Shown piece by piece: positions 37,651 through 46,295 of a DNA stretch of 46,425 bases. A model generated the notes under the pieces. It saw nothing but the letters and a program-made list of their open reading frames with translations, was not told the origin of the DNA and ran no database searches. A program made the position numbers and the translations under genes. The DNA is taken from positions 1 to 46,425 of the forward strand of contig JAHJCH010000150.1 of NCBI GenBank assembly GCA_018813065.1. Reading direction: 5' to 3'. Source of the stretch: Myxococcota bacterium. Lineage in GTDB: Bacteria > Myxococcota_A > Bradymonadia > UBA7976 > UBA1532. Positions within the stretch are counted from its first letter, which is position 1. Every line of letters starts with the position of its first letter.

Positions 37651-38602
37651 GCGGGCGCTGCTGGCCGCTGGCCTAACGGGGCTGACGCTGAGCGCCTTGG
37701 GGGCGACGCGCCCTCAGCTGCTGATCACCGCGCGGATACACACAAGTTGGGCGGCGCTGACCCCGCCCTTGATGGCCCTCTACGCGGGCCTCCTCGCCCA
37801 TCACCTCCACCGCGACGCCCGCAGCCCGAGGCTACGGCTGCGGCTGTGGCTGACCTTCACCGTGGTCTTCTTCGGCCAGCTCGCGCTTGGCCTCTTGGGG
37901 TTGAGCCAGTTCTTGATGACCGGCGCGCTGCACCTGCCCATCCCCGCGCTGATCATCGCTGGCCCCATCTGGCGGGGTGGGGGCCTCTTTATGGTGATCC
38001 TCTTCCTCAGCACCCTCGCCCTGGTTGGCCCCGCGTGGTGCAGCCACCTTTGCTATTTTGGCGCGCTGGACAACCTCGCGGCGGGCGTCGGGTCGAGGCG
38101 AGATCGACGGCCCACGCCGCGCTGGACGCGCGGGCTGATCCTCGCCGCCTTAATCACGCTCGCGTTGGCCCTGCGCGGCGCCTCCTCCGCCTGGCCGCTG
38201 GGGCTGGCGTTGGCCTTTGGGGGGGTGGGGATCGGGGTGATCCTGACGGCCTCACGGCGACGGCGGGTGATGACCCATTGCCTCAGCTACTGCCCCATTG
38301 GTCGCCTCGCCACCGCGCTGGGGCGCCTCTCCCCGTTTCGGATGAAGGTGGACGTGGACGCCTGCACGCGCTGTGGCCTCTGCGCGCGAGTCTGCGCCTA
38401 CGACGCGTTGAGCGAGGCCGATCTCAGCGCGGGCCGCGCGGCGCCGGACGCCTGCACGCTGTGCCGTGACTGTGAGCCGAGCTGCCCACATGACGCGCTG
38501 CGCTTCACCGCCTGGGGGCGGCGTGGCCCGCGCATCAGCGCGACCTTCACCGTGCTCATCGTCAGCCTCCACGCGATCTTCCTCAGCGTCGCGCGCATCT
38601 AG
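37637..38602 (+). CDS. NapH/NosR-like membrane 4Fe-4S ferredoxin
   Basis: 321 residues. About five hydrophobic helices in the first 240 residues, with paired cysteine motifs on membrane-flanking loops (WCSHLCYFG and CLSYCPIG). A C-terminal domain with two 4Fe-4S clusters follows (CTRCGLCARVC and CTLCRDCEPSCP). A final hydrophobic segment closes the protein. Relatives pass electrons across or along the inner membrane (NapH, NosR, RdxA/CcoG-like). The TTG start at 37637 is chosen because it directly precedes the first helix (TISKRALLAAGL). It overlaps kinase B by 14 bp, making it a fourth gene of module B; why redox is linked to the kinase is unknown. Confidence 0.82.
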   Translation: MTISKRALLAAGLTGLTLSALGATRPQLLITARIHTSWAALTPPLMALYAGLLAHHLHRDARSPRLRLRLWLTFTVVFFGQLALGLLGLSQFLMTGALHLPIPALIIAGPIWRGGGLFMVILFLSTLALVGPAWCSHLCYFGALDNLAAGVGSRRDRRPTPRWTRGLILAALITLALALRGASSAWPLGLALAFGGVGIGVILTASRRRRVMTHCLSYCPIGRLATALGRLSPFRMKVDVDACTRCGLCARVCAYDALSEADLSAGRAAPDACTLCRDCEPSCPHDALRFTAWGRRGPRISATFTVLIVSLHAIFLSVARI

Positions 38603-38608
38603 CCGCAT

Positions 38609-39451
38609 CTAGCCTTCATCCGCGTCGAAGTCGGGCGGCGTCTCGCCGAACTCCTCTGTGATCTTCGCGCCTTGGAGCTGCGCGCCGCGGGTCAAGGCGT
38701 CCTCAAAGTTGGTCCCTCTAAAGACCGCCCCGCGCAGATCTGCCCCGCTGAAGTCCACCCCGGCCAAGTTGGTATCCACGAACCAGCTCTCACGCAGATC
38801 GGCCCCGCGCAGATCGGCCTCACGCAGATCCGCGCCGCGCAGCCGCGCGCCTTGAAAGCAAGCGCCTCGGAAATCGCCGCGCCGCAGCTCGGAGCTGCTC
38901 AAGTCCGCCTCGCTGAGATCCGCCGCGCGCAGCCCGCCCAGCTCATTGAGCCGCCCGGTCAGGGTCTTATAGCGGGAGGAGAGCTGACGCTCGGAGCAGG
39001 TCAAGCGCGCCACGTGCTCATTGGCGCCGCGCAGCCGCGCGGCCAAGATCGCGGCGAAGTTGCGATAGAGCTTATAGGCCAGGCTGGCGTCGAACTCCTT
39101 GAGGACAGACTCACGCAGGCCCAAAAGCACGGTGTGCCCCACGGCGATGGCCCGCGCTGAGCGAGGGGAGGCGTCGATGAGCCCCATCTCCCCAAAGCAA
39201 TCGCCCATCTCCAAGAGGGCCAGCTCCTCCTCATGCAGCAGCCCCAGCCGCCGCGTGATGCGCACCTCCCCGGAGAAGATGATGTACATCACGCTGCCTG
39301 GCGCCCCCTCACGGAAGATCACCTGACCGTCCTCCAAGATCTGACGCTCTGTGACCTTCTTAAGCACGGTCACCAGCTCGCCATCGGTGAAGCCATTAAA
39401 GAGCCCGATGCGCTCACGAAGGCGCTTGAGTCGATCCAGGGCGATGTTCAT
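38609..39451 (-). CDS. Cyclic-nucleotide-binding / pentapeptide-repeat fusion
   Basis: 280 residues, no signal peptide. Residues ~15-135 form a cNMP-binding domain (IFREGAPGSVMYIIFSGEVRI and the phosphate cassette FGEMGLIDASPRSARA). A helical linker follows (~135-175). Residues ~175-265 are about 18 pentapeptide repeats of A(D/N)LxX type (AADLSEADLSSSEL, LRGADLREADLRGADLRES). The cNMP domain would sense cAMP, cGMP or a related nucleotide and the beta-helix would serve as an output or scaffold. It ends 6 bp from the convergent ferredoxin gene. GAGGTG lies before the ATG. Confidence 0.9.
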   Translation of the reverse strand: MNIALDRLKRLRERIGLFNGFTDGELVTVLKKVTERQILEDGQVIFREGAPGSVMYIIFSGEVRITRRLGLLHEEELALLEMGDCFGEMGLIDASPRSARAIAVGHTVLLGLRESVLKEFDASLAYKLYRNFAAILAARLRGANEHVARLTCSERQLSSRYKTLTGRLNELGGLRAADLSEADLSSSELRRGDFRGACFQGARLRGADLREADLRGADLRESWFVDTNLAGVDFSGADLRGAVFRGTNFEDALTRGAQLQGAKITEEFGETPPDFDADEG

Positions 39452-39559
39452 CGAGGCACCTCACAGTTTATTGCGCTATCGGTCGCCGGGAGGTGAACAG
39501 TGAGGTTAAGCCGCCAGGAGGTTACACCGAAGCAGGTCCAGGTTTAGATGGAGCCTCAT

Positions 39560-41380
39560 ATGTCGATACGCCTCCGCCTCGCCAGCTACACAGCCAGCCT
39601 CCTTGGACTGCTGCTCCTCTCGATCAGCGTCTCAGCCTGGGTCAAGCACCAGCAAGCGCAGGAGATGGTCAAGATCAACATCGCTGGCAGGCAGCGGATG
39701 CTCAGTCAAAAGATCAGCAAGGATCTCTTGGCGCTCAAGTTGGGGCGAGCCCAAGCCCATCAAGATCTTTTAGAGAGCTTCAACCTCTTTGAGCGCAGCC
39801 TCAACGCGCTTTGGCGAGGCGGCGAGACGCTGAGCACCTCAGGGGAGCAGATCGAGATCACGCCCGCGCCTGAGGCCATCGTGGACATCGTTGAGGCGGG
39901 CGCGGCGCTTTGGGTGCCTGGCCGTGATTTACTCAGTGAGATTGTGAGAGGTCGGGCGGAGATTCACGCATCAGAGGGCGAAAGAGCACTCGATTGGATG
40001 CTTACGCATAACATTAAATTGCTATCACAAATGAACACAATTACAAACGCATTTCAAAGTGAAGTGGAGATTTTCAATAAAATTTCAATGATAATTGACG
40101 CTATTTCCATAATATTAGGTTTAATTTTGATGATAATTATATCAAATCAAATCAAAAAACATATAACAAAGCCTCTATATAAATGTGTAATACTCTCTGA
40201 ATCTGTTTCAAAAGGAAAGTTAAACGAAACAATTAAGCATCATAACCAAAATGATGAGCTTGGCAGGCTATTTGATGCGCTTAATCTGATGAGCGTCGAG
40301 CTTAACCGCCAGATATATAAAGTCTCAACAGGCGCCAACACGCTCACGGCGGCCTCCGAGGGGCTCGCTGACGCCGCCGATGAGATCAGCGGCGCGCTTG
40401 AAGACACCACGCAGACGAGCGCGGCGGCGGCGGCCCAGGGGGAGGCCCTCAACGGGCAGCTCAACGGCGCGGCGCGCGAGGTCGAGGCTGCGGGTCAGCG
40501 GCTCACCGACGCGCGTGGGCGCGCCGAGCGCTTCGAGGGGGACATCCTGGGCATCGTCGAGGAGAGCGACGGCGTGGCGCGGGCGGTCACGAGCGTGGCG
40601 ACGGCGGTTGAAGAGATCGCGGCGACGCTCAGCGAGATCGCCCACAGCACCCAGCGCGCCGCAGCGGCCTCCACCAAGGCCAACGACGTGGCCCGCGCCA
40701 CGACGACCAACGTCGAGACGCTGAGCCAGGCGGCGCGGGAGATCGAGCAGATATTAGATCTGATCAAGGGCATCGCCGCCCAGACGAACCTCTTAGCGCT
40801 CAACGCCACCATCGAGGCGGCCTCGGCGGGGGAGGCAGGCAGGGGCTTCGCCGTCGTCGCCCATGAGGTCAAGGCGCTGGCGCGGCAGACGGCCACGGCC
40901 ACGGAGAACATTGAGCGGACGATCTCGGGGATGCGTCGAGAGATGGATCGCGCCTCCAGCTCGATGAGCGCGGTGGAGGCGACGGTCAACGAGCTGGATG
41001 AGATCAACATCAACATCGCCGCGGCGGTGGAGGAGCAGAGCGTGGTGATCAACGCCGTGGGGGCTGACATCACCCACGCCGCCGCCCAGGTCACGGAGAT
41101 CGACGCGCGGCTCAACGCCACCGCCGAGGCCAGCCGCGCGCTCTTGGGCGACGTCCGCTGGGCGGACGAGGCGCTCACCGTCGCCATCGAGGGGCCAAAG
41201 GGCCTCAAGCGCGCGGCGGGCGAGGCGAGGCGCCTCAAGGCGGAGATGGAGGCCCTCCACGCGCGGGCCGAGGGCGCGCGGGCGGGGGCGACGCGCCAAC
41301 GAGGCGCTGCGCGTGATCTCAAGGCGCTGGCGGCGCAGCTCAAGGGCGTCGTTGATCACTTTGAGCTGCGGCGGGGTTGA
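39560..41380 (+). CDS. Methyl-accepting chemotaxis protein with PilJ-type sensor
   Basis: 606 residues. TM1 at ~8-27, a periplasmic four-helix type sensor with the PilJ/nitrate-sensor-like motif [20 protein letters not shown]2 ([19 protein letters not shown]), HAMP ([19 protein letters not shown]), then a long signalling domain with tip motif [21 protein letters not shown] and [15 protein letters not shown]. It would feed a CheA/CheW array that controls flagella or pili. The start at 39560 has GGAG six bases upstream and is preferred over ATG 39548. Codons from about 39960 to 40290 (membrane-proximal sensor, TM2 and HAMP) are strikingly AT-rich inside a GC-rich gene. Confidence 0.94.
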   Translation: MSIRLRLASYTASLLGLLLLSISVSAWVKHQQAQEMVKINIAGRQRMLSQKISKDLLALKLGRAQAHQDLLESFNLFERSLNALWRGGETLSTSGEQIEITPAPEAIVDIVEAGAALWVPGRDLLSEIVRGRAEIHASEGERALDWMLTHNIKLLSQMNTITNAFQSEVEIFNKISMIIDAISIILGLILMIIISNQIKKHITKPLYKCVILSESVSKGKLNETIKHHNQNDELGRLFDALNLMSVELNRQIYKVSTGANTLTAASEGLADAADEISGALEDTTQTSAAAAAQGEALNGQLNGAAREVEAAGQRLTDARGRAERFEGDILGIVEESDGVARAVTSVATAVEEIAATLSEIAHSTQRAAAASTKANDVARATTTNVETLSQAAREIEQILDLIKGIAAQTNLLALNATIEAASAGEAGRGFAVVAHEVKALARQTATATENIERTISGMRREMDRASSSMSAVEATVNELDEININIAAAVEEQSVVINAVGADITHAAAQVTEIDARLNATAEASRALLGDVRWADEALTVAIEGPKGLKRAAGEARRLKAEMEALHARAEGARAGATRQRGAARDLKALAAQLKGVVDHFELRRG

Positions 41381-41468
41381 CCACCGCGCACCTGATGTCC
41401 TGCTGGCCTTCCTCAAAGGCGCCTTTGGGCAGAGACACAGCTTCCCCCTTGAGCTTAAGAATCTTGCT

Positions 41469-41474
41469 ATAGTC
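41469..41474 (+). promoter_or_regulatory. Extended -10 promoter candidate
   Basis: TGC-TATAGT gives an extended -10 element (TATAGT at 41469-41474), about 60 bp before the lipoprotein at 41534. No good -35 is present. It would drive the lipoprotein/thioredoxin/barrel operon. Confidence 0.35.
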
Positions 41475-41533
41475 GCCCGCCACGAAGGCGCGCCCGCCAC
41501 GCGGGTGGCCGCCCCAGCAGAAAGGAAGCCGCC

Positions 41534-42511
41534 ATGAGCGCCTATCGCCGCTGCGCGCCGTATTACGCCGCGCTGAGCCTCAGCCTCCTCGCCTTGGGGT
41601 GTGGCGAAGACGACGTCGACGCCGTCCCCGCCGACGCGAGCCTCACCCTCGACGCGCGTCAGGTTCAGCTCGGCGACGTTGGCCCCGCGTTGGACGCCGA
41701 TCCCAATGCCCCGGACGCCAACCCGGACGCCCCCGATCCCAGCTGCGTCGATCACTGGGTCAAAGAGATCAGCGGAGTGATCCAATCCGAGGACGGCGAG
41801 GGGATCGCCGACGCGCTAGCGCAGATGTGCATCCGCCTCTCACCGGGGGGGCGGCTAGAATGCCTCCAGCCCAGCCGAGCCCAAGCGGACGGGCGCTTTA
41901 CGATCCTGATACCTGCGGGTAAGGAGTGCATGGAGAGCGCCTCGCTGCGGATCATCAAGACCAACAGCGGCTACGCCACGAGCTACTGCGCTGTTGATCT
42001 CAGCCAGGCGCGGCTTGAGATGAGCGCGCCGCTGATCCTCTTCAGCGTCGAGCCCGCCACGGATCGCCCGCCGGAGGCCAACCCCCAAGAAGCCCGCGCC
42101 GTCACGTTGCCGGGGCAGATGACCATCGAGGTGACGCCTGGCGAGATGTTCGTCAGCGGCTCAGCGGGCTACGAGCAGATGGCGGGCGCCCCGCTTCGAC
42201 CGGACCACGAGGGGATCTGCGCCCAGATCGACCGCCCCGAGCTTGACGGGATCTACCTGATCGTCCCGGAGGCCGACGTCACAGGCGAAGGCTTCCCCTT
42301 CCAGCTCCCGGTGATGGCGCCTGAGGGTGCGACGGCGGCGCTCTACACGCTGGGGGGGCTGGACTGCCACCTCAGCGACGGCGAGACGGTCCCCGAGGCC
42401 ACCTGGATGCGCTTTGGCGAGGGCACGATTCGCGACAACAAGCTCACCGCCGACGCAGCCAACGGGCTCCCGTGCTTGGGCTGGCTTGGCTACAAGATCA
42501 ACCGAGAATAA
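41534..42511 (+). CDS. Cysteine-rich lipoprotein, unknown
   Basis: 325-residue predicted lipoprotein (LLALGC, Cys23) with an Asp/Pro/Ala-rich spacer (DADPNAPDANPDAPDP) and a ~250-residue domain with eight cysteines after the lipidated one, enough for four disulfides. The part ISGVIQSEDGEGIADALAQMCI followed by ADGRFTILIPAG resembles a carboxypeptidase-regulatory-like or transthyretin-type beta domain; that is tentative. AAGGAA lies before the ATG. It starts an operon with two thioredoxin-fold proteins, so it may be a client for disulfide formation or isomerisation. Confidence 0.78.
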   Translation: MSAYRRCAPYYAALSLSLLALGCGEDDVDAVPADASLTLDARQVQLGDVGPALDADPNAPDANPDAPDPSCVDHWVKEISGVIQSEDGEGIADALAQMCIRLSPGGRLECLQPSRAQADGRFTILIPAGKECMESASLRIIKTNSGYATSYCAVDLSQARLEMSAPLILFSVEPATDRPPEANPQEARAVTLPGQMTIEVTPGEMFVSGSAGYEQMAGAPLRPDHEGICAQIDRPELDGIYLIVPEADVTGEGFPFQLPVMAPEGATAALYTLGGLDCHLSDGETVPEATWMRFGEGTIRDNKLTADAANGLPCLGWLGYKINRE

Positions 42512-42557
42512 AGCCCAGGCAGCCGCGTAGCGCGCCGCCCAATCCATTGGAGAGAAG

Positions 42558-43175
42558 ATGCGCCGACTCACCTTGACGCTCGCCTTAACGAGCCTGAGCC
42601 TCACCCAGCTGACCGCCTGTGACAGCGACGACGGCGGAGGGGGCGAAGCGACCCCTGACGCGGCGCGGGAGGGCGAAGTAACCCCAGACGCGGCGGCGCG
42701 GGAGGGCTACCCCAGCGGAGGCTATGGGGTCAGCGAAGGCGACACGCTTGAGGACCACACGTTCACGAACACAGACGGCCAGCCGTTTCAGATCAGCGAG
42801 ATCTACCTTAAACCGACCAACAAACTCCTGCTGATCACCACCACAGCGGGCTGGTGTACCGCGTGTAGAGAAGAAGGCATCAAGATCAAAGAGATCTACG
42901 ACGAATGGCATGAACGAGGACTAGATGTACTGATGGCGGTCTTCGAGGACGCCGACTACAGCCCAGCCACGGCGGAGTACGCAGCGGACTGGAAAGCGAG
43001 GTTCAGCTTCCCCTTCAACGTCGTCGCGGACACAGACAACCAGCTCTCGGCCTACTACCCACCGGACGCCACGCCGATGAACATGTTTGTAGACGTCAAT
43101 GACATGAAGATCATCAGCATCAACACGGGCTGGGACGAGAGCCTGATCAACGCCATCTTGGAGAGCAAGCTATGA
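42558..43175 (+). CDS. Thioredoxin-fold (TlpA/redoxin) lipoprotein
   Basis: 205 residues with lipobox QLTAC (Cys21), a low-complexity stretch with a repeated TPDAAREGE element, then a thioredoxin-like domain of AhpC/TSA-TlpA type. The active site is GWCTAC (Cys100, Cys103), with a downstream MNMFVD segment in place of the usual cis-Pro region (ATPMNMF). It would act on periplasmic thiols while tethered to a membrane. GGAGAG lies about five bases before the ATG. Its stop overlaps the next start (ATGA). Confidence 0.87.
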   Translation: MRRLTLTLALTSLSLTQLTACDSDDGGGGEATPDAAREGEVTPDAAAREGYPSGGYGVSEGDTLEDHTFTNTDGQPFQISEIYLKPTNKLLLITTTAGWCTACREEGIKIKEIYDEWHERGLDVLMAVFEDADYSPATAEYAADWKARFSFPFNVVADTDNQLSAYYPPDATPMNMFVDVNDMKIISINTGWDESLINAILESKL

Positions 43176-43669
43176 AGTACACGCTCCTGGCCGCGCTGCT
43201 GCTTAGCCTGAGTGCGCCTCAATCCCGAGCAGACGAGCGCCCCTTAGCCCCGGAGATCAAGGGCAAGAGCACACAAGACGAGCTGATCAACGTCGCTGAC
43301 TACAAAGGCAAGACCACGATCATCCTCTTCTGGGCGACGTGGTGCGCGCCCTGCAAAAAAGCCATCCCGGAGTTCATCAAGATCCAAGAAGAGATCGGCG
43401 AAGACAAAATCCAGATCATCGCGATTAACATGGACGACGCCCAAACAAGATCGCGGGTAAAGAGCACGATCAAGCGCAACAAATGGAAGATGCCCATCAT
43501 CCTTGACACAGACGGAACGATCGCCAAGAAGATCAACAGCACCAACAGCGCGCCGTACACCGTTGTCATCGACAAACAAGGCAAAATTGCATACAGCGAA
43601 GAAGGCTACACAAGCGATAACGCCGAAAAATGGGCTGAGAGACTCAAAAAACTCTCAACAGAGCCTTAA
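43172..43669 (+). CDS. Periplasmic TlpA-like thioredoxin
   Basis: 165 residues: signal peptide (MKYTLLAALLLSLSAPQSRA), then a TlpA/ResA-type thioredoxin domain with FWATWCAPCKK (Cys57, Cys60) and cis-Pro region SAPYTVVID. It is predicted to reduce or exchange disulfides in the periplasm. Its ATG overlaps the stop of the lipidated thioredoxin-fold gene, so the two are co-translated. Codon use becomes richer in A (AAA, AAC) through this gene. Confidence 0.92.
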   Translation: MKYTLLAALLLSLSAPQSRADERPLAPEIKGKSTQDELINVADYKGKTTIILFWATWCAPCKKAIPEFIKIQEEIGEDKIQIIAINMDDAQTRSRVKSTIKRNKWKMPIILDTDGTIAKKINSTNSAPYTVVIDKQGKIAYSEEGYTSDNAEKWAERLKKLSTEP

Positions 43670-43692
43670 AAAAACAAAAAAACCCACCTCAG

Positions 43693-45234
43693 ATGACCCA
43701 CAAAAAAAACACAAAAGCCATCAAACTCGTAACAATGATCATGTTAACGAGCGTCGCCCAAGCCCAAGTCACGATTAACCAAAAATTAACCGCCAGCATC
43801 TACAGTGACAACAAAAATGGAGTAGAAGGAGACGATGGCTACAAACTCATCGAAGAGAGGCTTGAGATTCGTGGAAATGGACAAAACATTGAAGCGTACG
43901 CGAGGATAGACCTCACGAAGTTCATCGACGCGCCGAGCAGCGACTACAGAGACGACGAGCGCCTTGAGCGGCTGCTGACCAGCTACCACCTTGGGGACTG
44001 GCGGATAGACATTGGAGACATCCACCTTGAGATGGGTCGAGGGATCGCGCTCTCGCTCAAGCCGATAGAGAGCGCGGGGGTAGACACAGCGCTGAGGGGT
44101 GGGCAGATGGCTTACCAGAGCAAAAAAATCGAATTCAATATTTTTGGTGGAGAAGCCAACCCGGCCAACCTTGACACGCTCTCACAAAAACATGTCGTTG
44201 ACACACCTGACCGAATCATTGGAATACGAGGACAAATACAAGCGAACAAAGCGCTACCAACGATCGGGATATTTGGAATTTATCTAAAACCAGACGATCA
44301 AAAACTAAACGAGCTTCTCAATGCAGAAAAAGAAGACCAGAACATCACGACGGGGATAACAATACAAGCAAGAGAAATTTTGAACACATTTGACATATAC
44401 ATAGAAGGAGACTACCAAAAAAGGAGACTCATCGACCAAGAAGAGACAGGAAAAGCGATTTACAGCACGATAGACCTTACGATCAAAGAGACGATCATCC
44501 TGATCGAAGGCATTTACCTCAATGGATTTGAACAAAGGGGGAGCCCGCACACCGCGACGGACACGCGGGTCAGCTACAACAGGCCGCCGACGCTGGAGCG
44601 GATTGACCAAGAGGTCTTAGAGACGAGGGACATCCTTGGGGGTCGGATACGGCTAGAGAGACCGATCATCAGCGAAGACTACGTGGGTCACATCAACGGG
44701 ATGTATCGAATACAGAGCCCTGACAGTGAAGAAGAGATCACGCAGATTCATGGCTACGCGGGTTTAGAGATCTACCTCCCGGACAAGCTGGCGTTCAGCG
44801 GGGGTTACCGAGACGAGAGGTACAGTGGGGGCGCATTAAAGGGAGAAAAGCTCAAGAGCATGATCCATGGAGAGGGAGATCTCACGGTGGGGCTTGAGGG
44901 CTACGAGTTACACGCGCAGAGCACCAATGAGCTGAGGCGTCGCCCGAGCGACGGGGACAGTGGCGGTGAGAAGCGTTACGCTCGCGGGAGCACCTTGCTT
45001 GGGCTGGAGCGAGGTGGCCGCATGGGCCTCACGCTTGAGTATGGCTACGACACGGAGAAGGAGGGTGTGCGTCAGCATTTCTTTGCGGGCATCGCGCACT
45101 GGAAGTTCTTAGAGGGTCAAAAGCTGCGTCTAGCGGCGGGCACGCAGCGCGGCGGGGTGAAGTGTATTGCGGGGATTTGCCGTGAATATCCAGCATTTGC
45201 GGGCGCGCGTTTCGAGTGGCTGGGTCATTTTTAG
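43693..45234 (+). CDS. Predicted outer-membrane beta-barrel (DUF6029-like)
   Basis: 513 residues: signal peptide ending near AQA, then alternating amphipathic strands throughout (for example RLEIRGNGQNIEAYARIDL, GDWRIDIGDIHLEMGRGIAL) and a C-terminal aromatic residue (WLGHF), typical of outer-membrane barrels. The only two cysteines are in VKCIAGICREYP close to the C-terminus. It resembles families named DUF6029 that I associate with thioredoxin neighbours, though I cannot check. The middle ~500 bp (44100-44550) are AT-rich. No clear Shine-Dalgarno precedes the ATG; it starts 23 bp after the TlpA stop. Confidence 0.75.
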   Translation: MTHKKNTKAIKLVTMIMLTSVAQAQVTINQKLTASIYSDNKNGVEGDDGYKLIEERLEIRGNGQNIEAYARIDLTKFIDAPSSDYRDDERLERLLTSYHLGDWRIDIGDIHLEMGRGIALSLKPIESAGVDTALRGGQMAYQSKKIEFNIFGGEANPANLDTLSQKHVVDTPDRIIGIRGQIQANKALPTIGIFGIYLKPDDQKLNELLNAEKEDQNITTGITIQAREILNTFDIYIEGDYQKRRLIDQEETGKAIYSTIDLTIKETIILIEGIYLNGFEQRGSPHTATDTRVSYNRPPTLERIDQEVLETRDILGGRIRLERPIISEDYVGHINGMYRIQSPDSEEEITQIHGYAGLEIYLPDKLAFSGGYRDERYSGGALKGEKLKSMIHGEGDLTVGLEGYELHAQSTNELRRRPSDGDSGGEKRYARGSTLLGLERGGRMGLTLEYGYDTEKEGVRQHFFAGIAHWKFLEGQKLRLAAGTQRGGVKCIAGICREYPAFAGARFEWLGHF

Positions 45235-45264
45235 TGTGTGGCGAAAAAAAATCAAAAAAGGGTC

Positions 45265-45292
45265 TTGACCCTCGATGAAGATTGGGTAATAT
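45265..45292 (+). promoter_or_regulatory. tRNA-Asn promoter
   Basis: TTGACC (45265-45270), 16-bp spacer, TAATAT (45287-45292); the start would be near 45299, about 11 bases before the tRNA. The best sigma-70 match in the window. Confidence 0.72.
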
Positions 45293-45309
45293 CCACCCCG
45301 CTCAATTGA

Positions 45310-45382
45310 TCCGGCATAGCTCAGTCGGTAGAGCGATCGGCTGTTAACCGATTTGTCACAGGTTCAAGTCCTGTTGCCGGAG
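45310..45382 (+). tRNA. tRNA-Asn (GTT)
   Basis: Complete cloverleaf: acceptor TCCGGCA/TGCCGGA, D arm with AGCTCAGTCGGTAGAGC, anticodon stem ATCGG/CCGAT with loop CTGTTAA (anticodon GTT at 45343-45345), T arm ACAGG TTCAAGT CCTGT. The discriminator is G45382; CCA is not encoded. Sixty per cent of it is stem, all pairs Watson-Crick or standard. Confidence 0.96.
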
Positions 45383-45423
45383 CCCAAGACGCTCAAGCTC
45401 ACCAAGCTTGGGCGTTTTTTTTT
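45382..45423 (+). terminator. Rho-independent terminator after tRNA-Asn
   Basis: GCCCAAG (45382-45388) pairs with CTTGGGC (45407-45413), followed by G and nine T. An alternative inner hairpin CAAGCT/AGCTTG lies inside. The strong U-tract makes it a convincing tRNA terminator. Confidence 0.85.
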
Positions 45424-45424
45424 G

Positions 45425-46295
45425 CCTGATTACAGCGGTGGTTGGGTTGCCTTGCCTCCTTGTTGTGTTAAAGGTTCCGCGGACTTAGGGGTCTTTTAGG
45501 CTGGTTTAGCTTGGACCTGAATGCTCTCTGAACTGGAGAGACTCTAAGCCCATTCTCTCCGCTTTTTCTCTCTCTACTCCGAATCTCTCCGTTTCTCTCT
45601 GTTTGTTCTCCGTTTCAAAAGGGCCTTTTTGGGGTCGGTCTGGTTAACTGTAACCCTCGATAAAGCCCCGTGATTTGGGCGAAGTGGAGCGCCTGCGTCC
45701 TGCGCTCGGGGAATTGCGCCAGTCGCCTCTTTAGAGAGAATCGTAGAGAAGTAGAGAGTTCTTCGAGGGGACTAAATAGTAAAAAAGCGCGACGGGGCCT
45801 TACGCAGGCGAGAGGGGGCATGTGATCAATCTCCAGAACCGAGGCGCCCGGAACAAGCGACACTCCACTCACCTAACTGACCGGCCAAGCCTCCGCCATA
45901 TCAACATAGATTTCCCTACATCACCACGTCGCCGCCGATTCACCCACCAAGGCCCGCCGCCCACTCAGTTCGATTGAGTTTGCTGACATCATCACACCGT
46001 TTGACCAGATTCTGCTTGAGGTGGAGTGGGGGGAAGCCTATCTTTAGGGCGCCAGGAATCAGCAGTAGGTGGGGATCGTGTCACGATTACGATTGTTTGA
46101 GGTGAGTCAAGGGATTTCCTATGCCCTGCCGAAGGTTCCAGTTTCCAGGCGACTTGATAGAATCAAACTTATCATAAACACCACTAATCTTCTCTCGTAT
46201 CAAATGACCAATCAGAACCAAGTTATGGCTTACTCCCCCTCGTTTCGTGGACGCCGTTTGCTTGCTCAATAGTCTATTTCGCTAGGGTGTGTCTC
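45425..46295. other. Region without a convincing intact gene
   Basis: About 870 bp after the tRNA terminator with only short open frames, lower GC than the genes around it and few GATC sites. It holds a pyrimidine-rich block (about 45550-45612) complementary to a purine-rich block (45733-45758), a 13-bp dyad ATCGTG-T-CACGAT at 46075-46087, and no recognisable protein motif. A 60-residue minus-strand frame (46269-46087) has no Shine-Dalgarno I can see. It may be a structured RNA, decayed genes or an integration scar beside the tRNA. Confidence 0.6.
45570..45758 (+). ncRNA. Candidate structured RNA closed by a long CU/AG stem
   Basis: 45570-45600 can pair with 45733-45758: nine base pairs, a five-base bulge (45579-45583), five pairs, a mismatch, two pairs, a mismatch and eight pairs, enclosing about 130 bases that contain further short dyads. 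The arms are low-complexity CU and AG tracts, which makes chance pairing easier. No promoter was identified. Confidence 0.3.

Noticed and set aside
46075-46087. Dyad ATCGTG-T-CACGAT
   Set aside because: Short and isolated, with no gene or promoter to connect it to.
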